Assembly (NCBI GenBank): GCA_027475525.1
Contig: JAMWFC010000065.1
Span: 66,188 to 130,187, forward strand
DNA from: Macrolepiota albuminosa
Taxonomy: Eukaryota; Basidiomycota; Agaricomycetes; Agaricales; Agaricaceae
Direction of reading: 5' to 3'
DNA length: 64,000 bases
Shown piece after piece: positions 21,850 through 35,057 of the stretch (positions are counted from its first letter, which is position 1; each line of letters starts with the position of its first letter). Under the pieces are notes generated by a model. The model searched no databases and was not told the origin of the DNA. It saw nothing but the letters and a program-made list of their open reading frames with translations. A program made the position numbers and the translations under genes.

Positions 21850-24458
21850 TCTCTTGGTGAGGTTGGGGACCCTTAATAGCAGGTGGATCTATTAACATAG
21901 GCTCTGTAGTCCTTGATCTGAATAAAAATGCCACTGCTCTTCCTCTTCCTTTGTTAGTATCATTCTGAGGCAATGTACATCATCCATGGGTGGAGTCCTC
22001 CACTCATTCCATTCTGCAATTGCCAGCAGTTTCCTGTACAAGTGCAGCCTTGTGTGCTGTTCATTATCAACATGCACGTAACAAGGCAGTCATGTGCTGG
22101 GGTGGAAGAACTGGCTTTTCAAGTAAATTACACCATATGTATATGCATGGTCCACCTACTTGACAGGAATCTGATTGTGCAGCAGCACCTGTAAGATAGC
22201 GACTTCAACAATAGTCATAGCAGACTCATCAGAGAACACTGGTACAGAAAACAATACCATTGTCCAGGACATGGACATAAAAGGATTGTCTGGATGGGCT
22301 AAATTGGAGGCTTGTACCGCTTTATGATACTGGCCTGGCTGTGCCAACACTAGTGCCATCATTTGTGCAAATACAGATCTCACCTTACCTTGAGGCAAGA
22401 GGCAATGGATGAGGGCATGCTCAAAGATGGTATGCCAGAATATGCAGTGTCAAAAGCAATGCCAGATACTGCGTTTGGCATTCATGGTCTGCCAAAAAAA
22501 CAGTGCATTCTGGGCCCATTTTTCCAGGTCCATTGTTTTCCCTATCTGCTTGAAGTTCATTCTGGTGAGGGTGGTTGTACAATATCCTCTCCACTCTTTT
22601 ATGCATAGTATCCCCTCCAGCACAGGGAGGGGCAATTTTCTCATTGCTGCCAATTGACTCTTAAACAGCAGGTCCATGTTGCAGTAATCTTCATATATCA
22701 AGACCATACTTATGGTCTTGTCTCTAGCACTCACATCACATGACTTGCTGATGCAACAAAATTCTTTATACAAGTAGTATTCAGTGATCCTGTCATCAGC
22801 ATGTGCATATCAGCTTCAAATGAGTTCCACTAGCTTCCACAACTGGAGTGGGTTCATGGAGAATCCTCATGGAACCACCTTGAATAGGGGGCCCTTGAAG
22901 CTGTCATATCTACTCATATGTGATGACTTATGAGTCTGTGCCTTTCACGCCTCAGTCTCCATGTAGACTGTATTATTTGCTAATAAGTAATAAAAGTGTT
23001 GGTCCAGCCCACTATTGAAGAATGAGTTGAGTCTCTCCATGGTCTTATCCATAAACACTCAAACCCCTAGGCTCAAGGAAATAATTTCTGTCACTTCCTC
23101 TGCCTGCCTCTTTGTATTGTGGTCAACTTCCTCCCAATCATGCTTGCATTTCTTCTGCTTCTTGAAGTTGCGAGCTATGTGCACCTCCAATTCATGCTTC
23201 ATTTCATCCTCTTCCAGAGTACCCTTATCTGAACTAATGTAGTTCACATCTTCATTTTCACTGTCCCCTCAAGGGTAGACAGTCTATGCTTCTCCCTTGA
23301 CCATGGTTGTCATCCCCATTAGGAACACATTATTAGCTTTGTTCTCCAAGTGCAGGTCAGGCTCAAGTCACCTCTCAGGGTAACTATCAATGGGTGGCTT
23401 ATAATCCACTGGTGGTTTAAACATTATTACTCCCTCAGATGCTCTATATAGTACATCAATGTCAAACATGACCTCTTGTCCTAGGAAGTCCTTGACCTGC
23501 TTTGTCAACTTTTTCCTTTTCTTGGCCAGGGTGTACCAATGATCTCAGGCTCCAGCTTGAGCTCTGCCACAACATCTCCACTGACAGTGCACTATCACTC
23601 TCAATCTGCTGCACAAGCAGCACTGCTTCACTCCCTTGACCTCCCAAAAGTTGAGATGCTTCCTCACCATAGGGCACTTCTCATCTGTTCTTTTTAACTT
23701 CTATATCCCTCATCATCTCATGGGTATTTGCTCTTCACTTCAGTGCTTTATTGAATGCAACAATAGTATTCAGTTGCTTCTTTTGCAACAGCGCTATTTC
23801 CTCTCTTTCTTCCCTGCTACCTCCTGCACAGGAGATGCTTGCTCAGCCTCACTCTGTAACCCCTCTTGTGGGCCCCATCTCTTCTATACTTCTGTGGCAA
23901 TCCATGCGGCACCTGACGCTCATACTATACTGGCCACCTGCTCTTCTCTCTCCTTGCAGGAAAATGGTACCTCCTTGACTGTCATCAACTATTCCCTCAT
24001 ATTGGGGACCCACACCTGCCTCCTCTGCTTGGAGACCGCTCCCACTGTCCCCTACGTGCACTTGATTCACTATCAAACTCTATAGGCTGATGTCCCCTCA
24101 CTCCTTGCATCTGCAACCATGGCTATTCTGATGTCACACTCCCTATCTGCAGCATTAGGAGCATCATCGTTCCCTGTGGCATTAATATGCCCCAGCTCTG
24201 GCCTGTTCCTGCCATCTGCTGCCCTATGGGCACCAGCATAGATATAAAAAACATTGGCATTTGACTCTGCCCATATACTTGCTGTGCCTGGGAATATGGA
24301 AAGAAGCTTCCCATTCTCTCTTGCTGATGCTGCTGATCTACTCCTCTCCAACCAGGACTCTGCAAGCCCTGGTTATCTCCCAGCTTATACTGTTGCTGAT
24401 GAGATGATGACATATGAGATAGCACCTGTATGTGGAAGACTGACAAGAAAAAATTCAA
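21850..24458 (-). pseudogene. Unrecognised gene downstream of pol in element 4 (copy 1)
   Basis: I do not recognise this family. It begins near 24458 with a Gln-rich region (SSHQQQYKLGDNQG, DQQHQQERMG). A charged stretch follows near 23247-23059 (LEEDEMKHELEVHIARNFKK). The C-terminal domain at about 22400-21880 reads VEVAILQVLLHNQI, VDHAYTYGVIYLKSQFF, HTRLHLYRKLLAIAEW and EEQWHFYSDQGL. The last four blocks align with the copy at 57310-58490 and in part with 6850-7395. A few stops and frame breaks show decay. It is on the same strand as pol and lies between the pol end (about 24480) and LTR-C, the position that env occupies in errantivirus-like elements. I see no signal peptide or membrane segments, so it is not an obvious env. 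A captured host gene is possible. Confidence 0.55.
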
Positions 24459-24479
24459 AGTCAGCCTCCCTCACATGAT

Positions 24480-27400
24480 TATGTCATTGATAGCCCATTC
24501 AGCTGCTGATCCCTCACCACTACTGGACTTTTAGGGACCTGCTTTTTCTTGGTAGCAATACAGGACGTGCCATGCCATGCAATTCCAGATACTGGTCCAG
24601 AGCAGCCAACTTTGAGCACATTCAGTGCGGCTTCCACATTGTATCACCCAAACTCTAAACTACCTGTCTCATTCTATTGGTGGCCCACAATGTCCTCAAC
24701 AAACTACTCCTACCAATTGCCAGCCCCAAAATCATATGTCTCTGGAACTATGTCCTCAGAAAACAATGCATCATCATTTAGCCTGAATGGTCAAAGCAAC
24801 AAAACATGGAATTTAGGCACAATCTTTTATGCCTGGAGTACTTTGGGTGACTCTAACACATAGTTTGATGTGTCAGGTTTTGCCGTCATGACCTTATATA
24901 GTCCAATATATTTTGGGCACAACTTACTCACCTGACTCTTGAGCAAGCTCAAGTTCTGGGTCAATAAATACACTAGTGACTCTACTGCCACTGGCAGATC
25001 ACCTGTCCTATGCCTATTAGTATAAGCAGCTTGAAATATGCATGCTTCAATGATGGTGTCATGGGCATTTGCTAGATTCTCCAAGGCCATCCTGACAAAC
25101 TCCTTCACCCCTTGGTAAAACGCCTCTTCAGCCCTTAGTTCCTGTATCATGGAAGGCATAAATCCTCCATTTAGCTCAAACAGTGCATACTCCATGGTGT
25201 TGGACACACTAGCATCTATTGCAAACTCTGTCAATAGGATCCACTCTATCCAGTCATGCTAGTCTAAGTGCATCATAGTATGCAATATCTGTGCAATGTT
25301 ATAATTTGCCTGCTCTGTCTGCCCATCTGTCTGTAGGTGGAATGACATTGACATGAGCAGCCAAGCCCCCATTATTTTGTGCAGTTTCCTCTACCACTTT
25401 GAGGTGAACTTGGAGTTGCAACTCACTATCATGCTGGGCAACCTATGCAGTTGCACAATCTCCCTGAAATAGATCCATGAAAGCTCAGATGCCTTCATTG
25501 TAGTCTGCACCAGTATGAGATGTACCATGCTAATCATCCTATATATAACTACCCACAGGTAGTTATGCCCATTGGATTCTGGAAACAGCCTCACACAATC
25601 CATTCCAATAGAGTCCCATGGTTTTTGTAGGCACCAGCAGTGAGTACAACTTGCCCACCAGCTTCTGATTGGCTCTCTTAGCCTGCTGGCACCACTCACA
25701 CATTGAGCAAAATGCCTCAACATCGGTGTGCATCTTTGCCTACCAATACTAGTGCTGAATATACTCCAAGGTCTTCTGTGACCCAAAATGACCCACAATA
25801 CTATGTGCCTGATTGATCACTTTAGTGATCAATGTGCATTGCCAAGGCAGGCACAGTACCCTTTGTCTCTTTGAAGTTGTAGTATAAACCAGCTGATTCT
25901 GGACCACAAATCTAGGATGGTCTTCAGGACATTTCAGAACTTCTACACACAGCCTGTCTAGCAAACACACTCATTGGACTACCTCCCAAAACTCTGATCA
26001 ATTGTGATCCAGCAGCACTGGCTCCTGACCTGCCTGGTTCCTTAAGGCCTCCTTGATGGACACATCTCCCCTATTCTGGGCCTCTGAGATGCCTCTGAGA
26101 CCTCTCTTAGCTCCAGCATTCAGGCCCTCAGCCCTGATATTCTGGGCCTCTTGTCATTCCTGTAGCTGCTTACTACGTCAATACTCACAAACTTGCATGG
26201 CTCAAATATCCACCACATGGTCCTTGACCTCACAGTACCGCTGGTAGGGTATATTCTCTCTTTCTAAATCAATACAAACATCCGCATTGACATAGTAATG
26301 AGCCTCATGGGCTTCATTCTGGTAGTTGCTCTTGAAGTATTGAGACAAGCAATCTGCCACCTTATTCAACTTCTCTTTGACATAAGTTATTTAAACCGGG
26401 ATTCATTGCCATTGCCTAGGCAATAAATTGGCTTGAGTTTTAAAAAGCTCAAGGGCCTTGTGATCTGTTATAATATAAATATCATAATCCATCAGCTTGT
26501 CTTTTTACTTCCGAAGGGCTTTCAATATTACCAGCATTTTCAGCTCATGCACAGCGTAGTTCTGCTGTGCATTTGTGAATTTTTTCAACATAAATCCTGC
26601 CAGTCTGCATGTCTGCCACAATTGTTCTTGGCCATACATTGCCCCCACACCAGATTTGGAAGCATTACAAATGAGCCATATTGGTTCATTCTGTCATATG
26701 ACTAGCATGCAGTTGCATATTTGCTTGATCATCTCAAAGCACCATTGATACAGTGGATGTCACACAAATAGTGCCCCATTCTGTGTAATTGCCATCAATG
26801 GTCCAGTGTAGGTTCTTACATCTGGCAGAAACATTGAAATATAATTGAACCAATTCTACAAACCTCTGTACATCATTATAATTTCATGGCATCTGCCAGT
26901 CACAAATGCAACCCAGATTGTTCTGATCAGGATGTATACCTTGATCATTGATCACATGCTCCAAGCAGTCCACTTAGTCCACATATAGCTCACACTTCTT
27001 TCATTTCAGGTACAACAAATTTGAACACAACCACTTGAATACCACATGGAGATGTTCATTGTATTTCTCAATAGAATCCAAATAGATGAATATATCATCA
27101 AGATGTATGTGCATGAATCATCTGATGATATCACAGAAGATAGACGTCATCAGCTTTTGGAAGATTGCTGGAGCATTGCAGTCTTCAATCTGCATGATAT
27201 TACTGACATATGTGTCAGTAATCAACAAGAACACAGTCTTTCTGACATTGCTCTTCCAGATTCAAACCTGCTCATATGCATCTGTCAGGTCAATTTTTGA
27301 CCTGACTTTGGCTCAAGCTACATCCTCCCAGATCACTTCCTGATCAGGAAGTGAGGTTACATCCTAAATGGTATTATTGTTATGCTGGCATACATCCAGT

Positions 27401-28870
27401 GCCATGCATAATGTCCCATCCTGTTTTGAGATGCACAACAATGGCACGGCCTGCAATGCAGGTCTTGCCTCCCACCAATATGCCTTGAGATAATGGTTTG
27501 TTTTATCCTGCAGCTGTTGCTGCAAGGCTATAGGGCACCATGGCAGATGATACTTGTACTGTTTTGTATCATTGATTAGATTAATCTCATGGTTGACCTA
27601 GTGCCAGAGGAGTAGCTCCTCCCTGGTGCCATTTACCTCAGCAAACTCCTCCTGCCACTGTCAATGCAGCTCTGGAATATTGTCATGAGACAACACATTT
27701 GCCTCAGCTTTGCCCTTACCTTTGTCCAGGGTCAGCCTGCATGTTGGCTTCCCACTACCACCCACTTCTTGCATGGTAGTGTATTTGTCCCTAAGCACCT
27801 GCAGCCTCTCCTTGCTGTCATCTGGCACCTGTAGACAAGTTGGCTCTGCCTCCCAACCTTGTCTTGATGAAATGAACCTCCACTGAACTGGACCTCCTCT
27901 GGAAAGGAGATCTCATCATCTGCCAATAGACCTCAGTCTGCTGGATCCACAGCTGACTCTCCCATGCATGCATGGACACCACCAGCTCATTCCACTCTCA
28001 GGGCATTTGCAGATTGAATGCCCACTTGAATGATGGTGGAGGCACTGGTTCTATAGAAATCAGTGTGACTAGTTGCTTCTGTCTTTGTCATCCTCTAATC
28101 CTTTATCTACTGGAACCCCTGGGGTCTTATCACACCTCAAGTCCTCAACCTTCACCTTTGATGACATAGGCTGGCACTCTTCCCTGCCAACATGCCTTCT
28201 TGACTGCTTTAGCTGAGTGTGCTCCATCCCAGATTTGCCCACCACACCTGTGGTTGGCTTCCTTTCTCTCTGGTTACTCTCATACCTGTCTGACTCCTCC
28301 TTTGATAGGAGGAGCACCCCACATCCCTCAGGTAAGCTTTCCCAAGGGTGAACCTCCTCCAGCACATCCTCTACTGAGGCCCTTCACAACCTTGAGTATA
28401 GTCAATTGGAGCCCATAGTTTGTTTCTGCTCTGTTGCACATTGGCAATGGACTCTGTCCCCTAATTTGTCCACTGTAATCTGCACTGCTAGGATCTTTGT
28501 CCCCACCACGCTGACTGTATTATTGCAGAAATCAAGCACCACTTGGTGCTTGCACATATATGGGGTCCCAATGATTATGTCATACTGGTCAAAGTTTGCA
28601 ACATCTACATACTCAACACTCATTGACCCTGGGACCGCAATCTCAAGATTTGCCCAAAATTGCACAGCAGCCTGACTGCCCACAGTGCCCAACTGGAGGG
28701 TAATGAGTTGTTCAAGCTGATGCATGGGACTTGGCAGAACTGGAGTGTCACGCCTGTGGTAGTACTGCCAGAATCTTACAAAGTCCATGCTTCATGACCT
28801 CCCACTGTAATATAGGTGGCCAGACATTCCTTATCCTCATGTTGAAGTCTCGGCTAGGCCAGTTTGCCAG
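24480..28870 (-). pseudogene. Element 4 pol: protease, RT, RNase H, integrase, chromodomain remnant
   Basis: Reading the minus strand from right to left. Protease at 28788-28402 with YVDVANFDQYDIIIGTPYM. Reverse transcriptase at about 27350-26850 with YVSNIMQIEDCNAPAIFQ, then HLDDIFIYLDSI (both Asp of the DD box kept). RNase H at about 26800-26300. Integrase: zinc-binding domain at 25970-25749 (INQAHSIVGHFGSQKTLEY), core at 25798-25391 (WDSIGMDCVRLFPES), C-terminal part at 25234-24827 (FAIDASVSNTMEYALFELNG). A weak chromodomain-like end near 24780-24600 (FVEDIVGHQ*NETGSLEF). Stops are frequent. The family is the same as element 3. The gene of unknown function follows at 24458. Confidence 0.78.
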
Positions 28871-28877
28871 CTGACTT

Positions 28878-29248
28878 TCAAAGTTTCACTTTGTGAACCT
28901 TCACATGCCCCACACCCAACTGCATACTCTCCTTGTCCTCAGGATAGTCTGTCAGTGCCATCAAGAACTCAGTTTCTGCTGAACTTGCATAAAGCTCAGA
29001 GTCATACATGTCCACTTCCACATACTCCTCTCCATCAATAGTCACCATCTCCACCTCATTTTCTAGCAGTCCATCCTTGCCAGACCAGACACTCACATCT
29101 TCCTCCTCTAAGTCCAGCTCCTCATCTGCCTCATTTGCAGACTTCTCTGCCTTGGTATGCGCTGCACACATATATGCTCTTGGCTGGACCGCTCCCTGCC
29201 TTTTTCTAGAGCAGTTACTAGCAAAATGCCCTTCTTCCCTACACACAT
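28878..29248 (-). pseudogene. Element 4 gag, C-terminal part with half a zinc knuckle
   Basis: The minus strand reads VCREEGHFASNCSRKRQG, then an acidic tail (DEELDLEEEDVSVW). LTR-B copy 2 is inserted inside the zinc knuckle: the missing first Cys is on the other side, at 30315-30330, where the minus strand ends VTCY. Together they make a CX2CX4HX4C knuckle. Confidence 0.75.
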
Positions 29249-30314
29249 TGTAGTACTTGGTTGCAAGTAGTACTGATAGTTCTGGGGCTTGCTAGTGTAG
29301 AACATGATCTTTAATTCACACTGACTTTGATGACAAAATGAGCTCTTATTGTTTTGAATGCTTTCAATAATTTTGCAGAAAGCAGAAATTTTAAGATATT
29401 ATAATGTTAAATGAGAATAATGATATTCCAGAAAGTGGAGGTTTCTCAACAAACTCAAGCCTAAGCAATTCACTTCCTGGGAATCACTGAGCCTTTGCCT
29501 ATCAATTGCCTGTCTATTCTCTACTAAACTTGAGTGGTCCTAGAAAGTCTCCTTTAATCTACACTATTTCTTGACAATAAAGTTGATGTATTGAAGGTTT
29601 TGAGTGCTTCACAGAATATCAAGGATTCTGAGATGCAGAGGGTTCTTAACAAACTCCAGCCTAAGTGATTCACTTTCTGGAAACCACTAAGCCTTTGCCT
29701 ATCAATTGCCTGTCTATTTTCTACTAAACTGGGGCTATTTACACTGTTTTTCTGGTGCACAGACCACTATCTACACATGACTCTTTGTTGTAAACTTTCC
29801 AGCCTCTGGAACATATTTGATAGTCCAATTTCTCTTTTGGGATGCCTGTTTTGGTGCCACCAGTTCCACCATTCCTCTGGATGTTTCTGATTGCCACTTC
29901 TCCATTTGCTTCAGCTCCATTTAGCATGATCCCATTTATAGATCCTTCTTTTCCCTTTTACTGCTTCCCTGCATTCCATGCTTCTTTTCCCTTTCCCCTT
30001 CCAGTCATATCAAATTGGGCATTGTCAGATCTTATTTTGATCTAGATTATCACAATTTGATCCTATTTTGTCACTTCTGCCAGCTCCCATGCTTCCTCTC
30101 TCCATTACAGTGGTTGGACTATTGTTGAGCTGATAGTTTGAGCTGGTCCCTGCCTGTTGTTCTGTACTTTTCTGTATATGTATTGGAGTATTTTAGAGAT
30201 ATATTTTTGTTGAGACTGCTACCAGGAGGCTTACAGTTTTAAGCCCATAATTAAATGTTTATTTTGACTTCTGATGCATAGTGTGTCCCTGACTGCTAGT
30301 ACAGCATTGTATCA
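29249..30314 (+). mobile_element. LTR-B copy 2, splitting the element 4 gag
   Basis: Starts TGTAGTACTTGG and ends CATTGTATCA. At 1066 bp it is longer than the other copies because a block (CCTTTGCCTATCAATTGCCTGTCTATT and its surroundings) is present twice, near 29490 and 29690. It is flanked by ACAT and GCAT, compatible with a 4-bp target duplication that has changed at one base. Confidence 0.8.
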
Positions 30315-32440
30315 GCATAGCAGGTCACCTCGTGCTTCTCACCTGACCCACTAGGGCCTGGTCCCTGCTCTTTCCATGGTTATGCTTAGCCTCAGTGTTA
30401 GGTGAGTTTATCTCTTGCTCCTTGGCATATGCCTTAGGCCCAAGCAGCTTAAGACAATTTAGGCCCAACAATGTTCACCTCACTATGAACCTAGGAGTGT
30501 GGTTATGCTCCATGTCCACCTTCCTTACCAAGAACATGCCTATCATTCTTGACTGGCATGACTCCATTGGAACTGTGCCCATTCTTGCATGGGAACTATG
30601 TTAATCAAAATAGCGAGCCATTTTTAATGCTTGTTCATAATATATGGCATGCGCTACAAATTCCTCTACTTTGTTTATCTCTGGGGATAATCTGTCATCA
30701 TGGATTAATACTTGTTGCATTTCTGCAAGAATGCCTTTAAGAAAAGTCTCACACACCATCCAGGCATCTGGGTAAATGGCCATGTTCTGCACATGGTCTA
30801 CTAGTGTGTCATAGAATTCTTGCATCCCAAGTGCCTTGGTGTAAACCGCTGAATAAAATGCCTCCTGTGCATCCTGCATCATGGATGCACTTACAAATTG
30901 ATTGTACAGTTCAAGAATAACATTTTTGAACATCCAATGTTGTCTTGCCCAATTAAAATGCAAGACATGGTAGAGGAACCATCTCTTTGCAGGCCCCTCC
31001 AAAAACTCTGGCAATACAAATATCTGTTTCTTATCTATACAATCTCCACTATACAGACATACTGCCAAATAGTAGCATACATCTATGGTCCAGTCTTTGA
31101 GATCGCTGAATTTTGTTCCACCTTTGTAAGGTAGAATATGTTTTGGATCAGCCCTCCTTAGTTTGATCCCCTTGGGTAACCAAGTGATTCCTACTGCATC
31201 ATTGATTATACTCACCAGTTATTGGTGCATGATATCTGTGTAGGCCCTGGTGGCCTCATTCATCCCTAGTGTTTTGTTGTGTCCCTTGGCTGGGATAAAC
31301 ATTGAGAAAGTGTGCATGGGCCAAGTCATTGGTCCCCTGGAGTTCTGAGATCTCTCTGACCTAGGAACCTGAGGTCCAGTATTCCTATTCATTCCTTTCC
31401 CAAGCCTCAATGGTTCACACACACAATTGCTAACATCACTTCCTTCCCTGATTCACCACTCATTTTGCATATGCTCTACAAACTCTTGCCTCATTTTGTC
31501 AATGGGCTGAAGCCCATTAAACATGATTTCCTGATTATCAATATAGGAATATTCTTGCTCCTATAAATTCTGAAGTCGCATTTTTTGGATTGTGACTTGG
31601 TCCTGAAATGTATCAGCCAGAGGTACTCTAGTGGGCACTACTGGCTCCTCAGCCTCCTGTTTCACCTGTGGAGACAGTACTTCTTCCAGCACTGTCTCCA
31701 GCTGCACTTGTGTAGCTGGCCTTGAAGTCATGGTTTCAACTTCTGATGTTGCTGTAGCTCAATAATCCATAAAATGCTACTGCCATTGACTTGCTGCTAC
31801 CCATGCCTGATATTGCTCCAATGTCTCCTCTACTTGCTGAGGGGCGAATATATTGCTGAAGGCTTCTTCAATATGAGGTGAGCTTGCTCTTCCTGCAGGT
31901 ATCATAGAAATCAATTCTGCCTCCAATGGAATTGACACTCCCAACCCTCAATGGGCTTTGTGATTGAGGTAACTCTGAGCTTCTAGTTCCAGGATCTGCA
32001 TATACAATGCAATATATTTGTCTGTTCCCACCTTTGGAATCAGGTCACCTCTCAATTGAAGTAACTGCATGTGCTTATTCACATATAGCTTCAGCCTTGC
32101 TCAAGTCAATGGCTTAATGATCTCTGGGTACCTCACCCAGATCATAGCCACTTGATCATCAAGAGTTGCTTTGTAGCATCCATTCTCATCCTCATCGGAC
32201 GTATAGTTAGCCACTGTGGGCTGATGCAATCTTTTGCCAACTGGCTGTAAAAGATCTACTGACCATTGGATCTCTGGATGATGACTCATTGATGTAGACT
32301 CCAATATGTTCCTCCATTGAGTCTTGTGGCAACTTTCTTCTCATCGACCTGGTCCATCATAGCTTCCCTAGGCTGCACCTACCGTTCCTGGAGCCCCTGC
32401 CCTAAATAGAGACAGTCTTTTTTCTTCCTGCAGAGCCACC
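30315..32440 (-). pseudogene. Element 4 gag, main part
   Basis: The core at 31215-30601 is open and contains the gag signature: ILPYKGGTKFSDLKDWTIDV, then FLEGPAKRWFLYHVLHFNW, then LYNQFVSASMMQDAQEAF. A possible start is the ATG at 31731 (MTSRPATQVQLE), followed by a Glu/Gln-rich linker (LEEVLSPQVKQEAEE). Further minus-strand coding character extends to about 32440, for example ENGCYKATLDDQVAMIWVRY near 32190. Isolated stops interrupt it. It is followed on the left by the LTR-B insertion and the zinc knuckle half. Confidence 0.7.
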
Positions 32441-32449
32441 ACTGGTGGT

Positions 32450-33041
32450 CTCAACCCCATATTTCTTCCTGCTTTCACTCTTCATTTCTTCATTCTCTTT
32501 TTATTCATTCTCCTATTTCTGCTGTCATTTTTTTTATCTTACTGCTTCTACTCTTTCACCACTATCTATTGATACTATTCTTGGCCCTTGAGGTGATCTG
32601 GTTCTTTAGCTATTATTCAGAAAAGTGTGGGCACTTCAGTACTGCTTTCAGACCACTTACATAAGCCAGAGTTTGCCTTTCTGACTTCCAAAGTCCAGAG
32701 TTCTCCTGCCTTATTTGTGCATTTGCTTGTTTAGGCAATTTTTGAGTTTTTAAGGTTTTATTGTACTGTACAGTTGTTTCCCATGCTTCAGAGGCCCCAG
32801 AAGCATCCAACCTGGCATATAAAATGCTTAGACTTGTTCTCTTTGGATCTCCCTCTGCCAAGTGAGTAGTTATTATGATATTGTCAATATATACTCTAAT
32901 ACACTTTGGATCTCCCTCTGCCAGCTGTGTGACTGAGCCTGAGTAGTTATTATGATATTGTCAATATATACTCTAATACACTTTGGATCTCCCTCTGCCA
33001 GCTGTGTGACTGAGCCATAGCCTCCAGAGGTCACCCTTACA
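32450..33041 (+). mobile_element. LTR-A copy lacking its first bases
   Basis: LTR-A homology runs from about 32460 (TTCTTCCTGCTTTCACTC) to CACCCTTACA at 33041. The TGTCAGGGGACTCC start is missing at the junction with element 4. It carries an exact 77-bp duplication (32863 and 32940). Element 5 follows immediately on the minus strand. Confidence 0.8.
32863..33016. repeat. 77-bp direct duplication (probable assembly artefact)
   Basis: Copies at 32863-32939 and 32940-33016 start TGAGTAGTTATTATG. The other LTR-A copies in the window have this segment once. Confidence 0.9.
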
Positions 33042-34241
33042 ACACCCTCTAGAGCATGGATAACAAATAGCTCTAGCTTCAGAAGTGTATATTGTCATTG
33101 TTGCTAGCTCCTGGACCATGGTTAGCTTGCCTAGAAAGCACATCTGGCTTGCCCATGCTCTATCTGGGTTTGTGATGCAGTGAAAAGTCAAAGTTGGCCA
33201 GATACAAGGACTATTGAGCCTGTCAGCAGTTAAGTTTCTTGGCTGTCTAAAAGTACTCTAAGTTCTTGTGATCAGTCCACACCTCAAACTTATGCCTGGC
33301 ACACTCAAGGAAATGTCACCACTCCTCAAATGACCAAATGATAGCCAGAATCTCCTTGTCATAGATCCCATAATTGTGCTTCACTGCATTGAGACTCTTA
33401 GGAGTAGAAAGCCACAAGATGCCACTTACCATCCTCCCTTGACTGTTGAGAGAGAATGGCTCCAGTAGCAAAATCTGAGCTATCAGCTTCAACATGGAAG
33501 GGAGAGTCATCATTTGAGAATATGAGAACAGGCTTTGAAGTGACTGCCTATGTATTTGAGGGCATCAAAGGCAGTCTGCTGTGCCACCTCTCAGTACTAA
33601 GAAGTATTCTTAGTGGTGAGATCAAAGAGGGGCTGGGCATAATGTAAAAAATCCTGAATAAACCTCTGGTAGAAGTTGGTGAAGCCCAGGAAGGCCTGAA
33701 CCTCCTTCTTGTTCTTGGGCTCTGGCCACTCTGCCACACCAGCCACTTTGACTGGACCCATCTCAGCCATTCCATGGAAAATGATTAGTCCAAGGTATTT
33801 GACCTTAGTCTGCTCAAATCCACACTTCTCTGGCTTAAGATAGAGCTGGTGTTGGCAAAGACATTCTAGTATAATGCATGTAATCTGATGATGCTCCTCT
33901 ATAGTCTTGGTATAGATGAGGATATCATCAAGATAGACACACACAACACCTTCTGCTATGAGGTCTCTGAAGATATCATACATCATGGTCTGGAAGGTGG
34001 CTGGGCTATATTAGTGAGGCCAAGGAACATCACCAGAGGCTCAAAGAGTCCACAATTTGTTTAGAATGCTGCCTTCCACTCATCACCTTTCTTGATGTGC
34101 ACATTGTTGTAGCCCCAGTGGACATCCAACTTGGTGAAGTAGTGTGCACCTCAGAGGTTGTTGACAAGCTCAAAAATGAGTGGTAAAGAGTAGCAATTCT
34201 TTACAGTCATTGCATTTAATGAAGAAAACTGGAGAGGCCAT
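33042..34241 (-). pseudogene. Element 5: truncated minus-strand copy of element 1, RT-RNase H part
   Basis: The reverse complement follows element 1 from about base 12497 down to about 11255. The RT segment at 33986-33597 reads IFRDLIAEGVVCVYLDDILI. The integrase and 3' LTR are absent on the left. Homology stops abruptly at 34241 (GGAGAGGCCAT), where the repeat module begins. About 930 bp of the element (protease end and RT start) is missing between here and 36467. Confidence 0.85.
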
Positions 34242-34264
34242 TGGGTTGAGGGGCAGATGCAATG

Positions 34265-35057
34265 TGAAATGCGGAGGCCTAAACCGAACGAAGTGAGGTT
34301 GAGGCCGGGAATAAGCACTGAGTTGTGAAATGCGGAGGCCTAAACCGAACGAAGTGAGGTTGAGGCCGGGAATAAGCACTGAGTTGTGAAATGCGGAGGC
34401 CTAAACCGAACGAAGTGAGGTTGAGGCCGGGAATAAGCACTGAGTTGTGAAATGCGGAGGCCTAAACCGAACGAAGTGAGGTTGAGGCCGGGAATAAGCA
34501 CTGAGTTGTGAAATGCGGAGGCCTAAACCGAACGAAGTGAGGTTGAGGCCGGGAATAAGCACTGAGTTGTGAAATGCGGAGGCCTAAACCGAACGAAGTG
34601 AGGTTGAGGCCGGGAATAAGCACTGAGTTGTGAAATGCGGAGGCCTAAACCGAACGAAGTGAGGTTGAGGCCGGGAATAAGCACTGAGTTGTGAAATGCG
34701 GAGGCCTAAACCGAACGAAGTGAGGTTGAGGCCGGGAATAAGCACTGAGTTGTGAAATGCGGAGGCCTAAACCGAACGAAGTGAGGTTGAGGCCGGGAAT
34801 AAGCACTGAGTTGTGAAATGCGGAGGCCTAAACCGAACGAAGTGAGGTTGAGGCCGGGAATAAGCACTGAGTTGTGAAATGCGGAGGCCTAAACCGAACG
34901 AAGTGAGGTTGAGGCCGGGAATAAGCACTGAGTTGTGAAATGCGGAGGCCTAAACCGAACGAAGTGAGGTTGAGGCCGGGAATAAGCACTGAGTTGTGAA
35001 ATGCGGAGGCCTAAACCGAACGAAGTGAGGTTGAGGCCAGGAATAAGCACTGAGTTC
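34265..35057. repeat. 61-bp minisatellite, 13 nearly identical units
   Basis: Units start every 61 bp from 34265 to 34997 (TGAAATGCGGAGGCCTAAAC). I see one variant base, in the last unit (GCCAG for GCCGG). Each unit holds an imperfect hairpin: GGCCTAAACC and GGTTGAGGCC around the loop GAACGAAGTGA. Confidence 0.95.

Noticed and set aside
21850..24458. Envelope glycoprotein in element 4
   Set aside because: The position fits, but I see no signal peptide, fusion segment or membrane anchor, and the N-terminus is Gln-rich.
34265..35057. CRISPR-like array
   Set aside because: The 61-bp units follow each other directly with no unique spacers, there are no cas genes, and the genome is fungal. It is a minisatellite.
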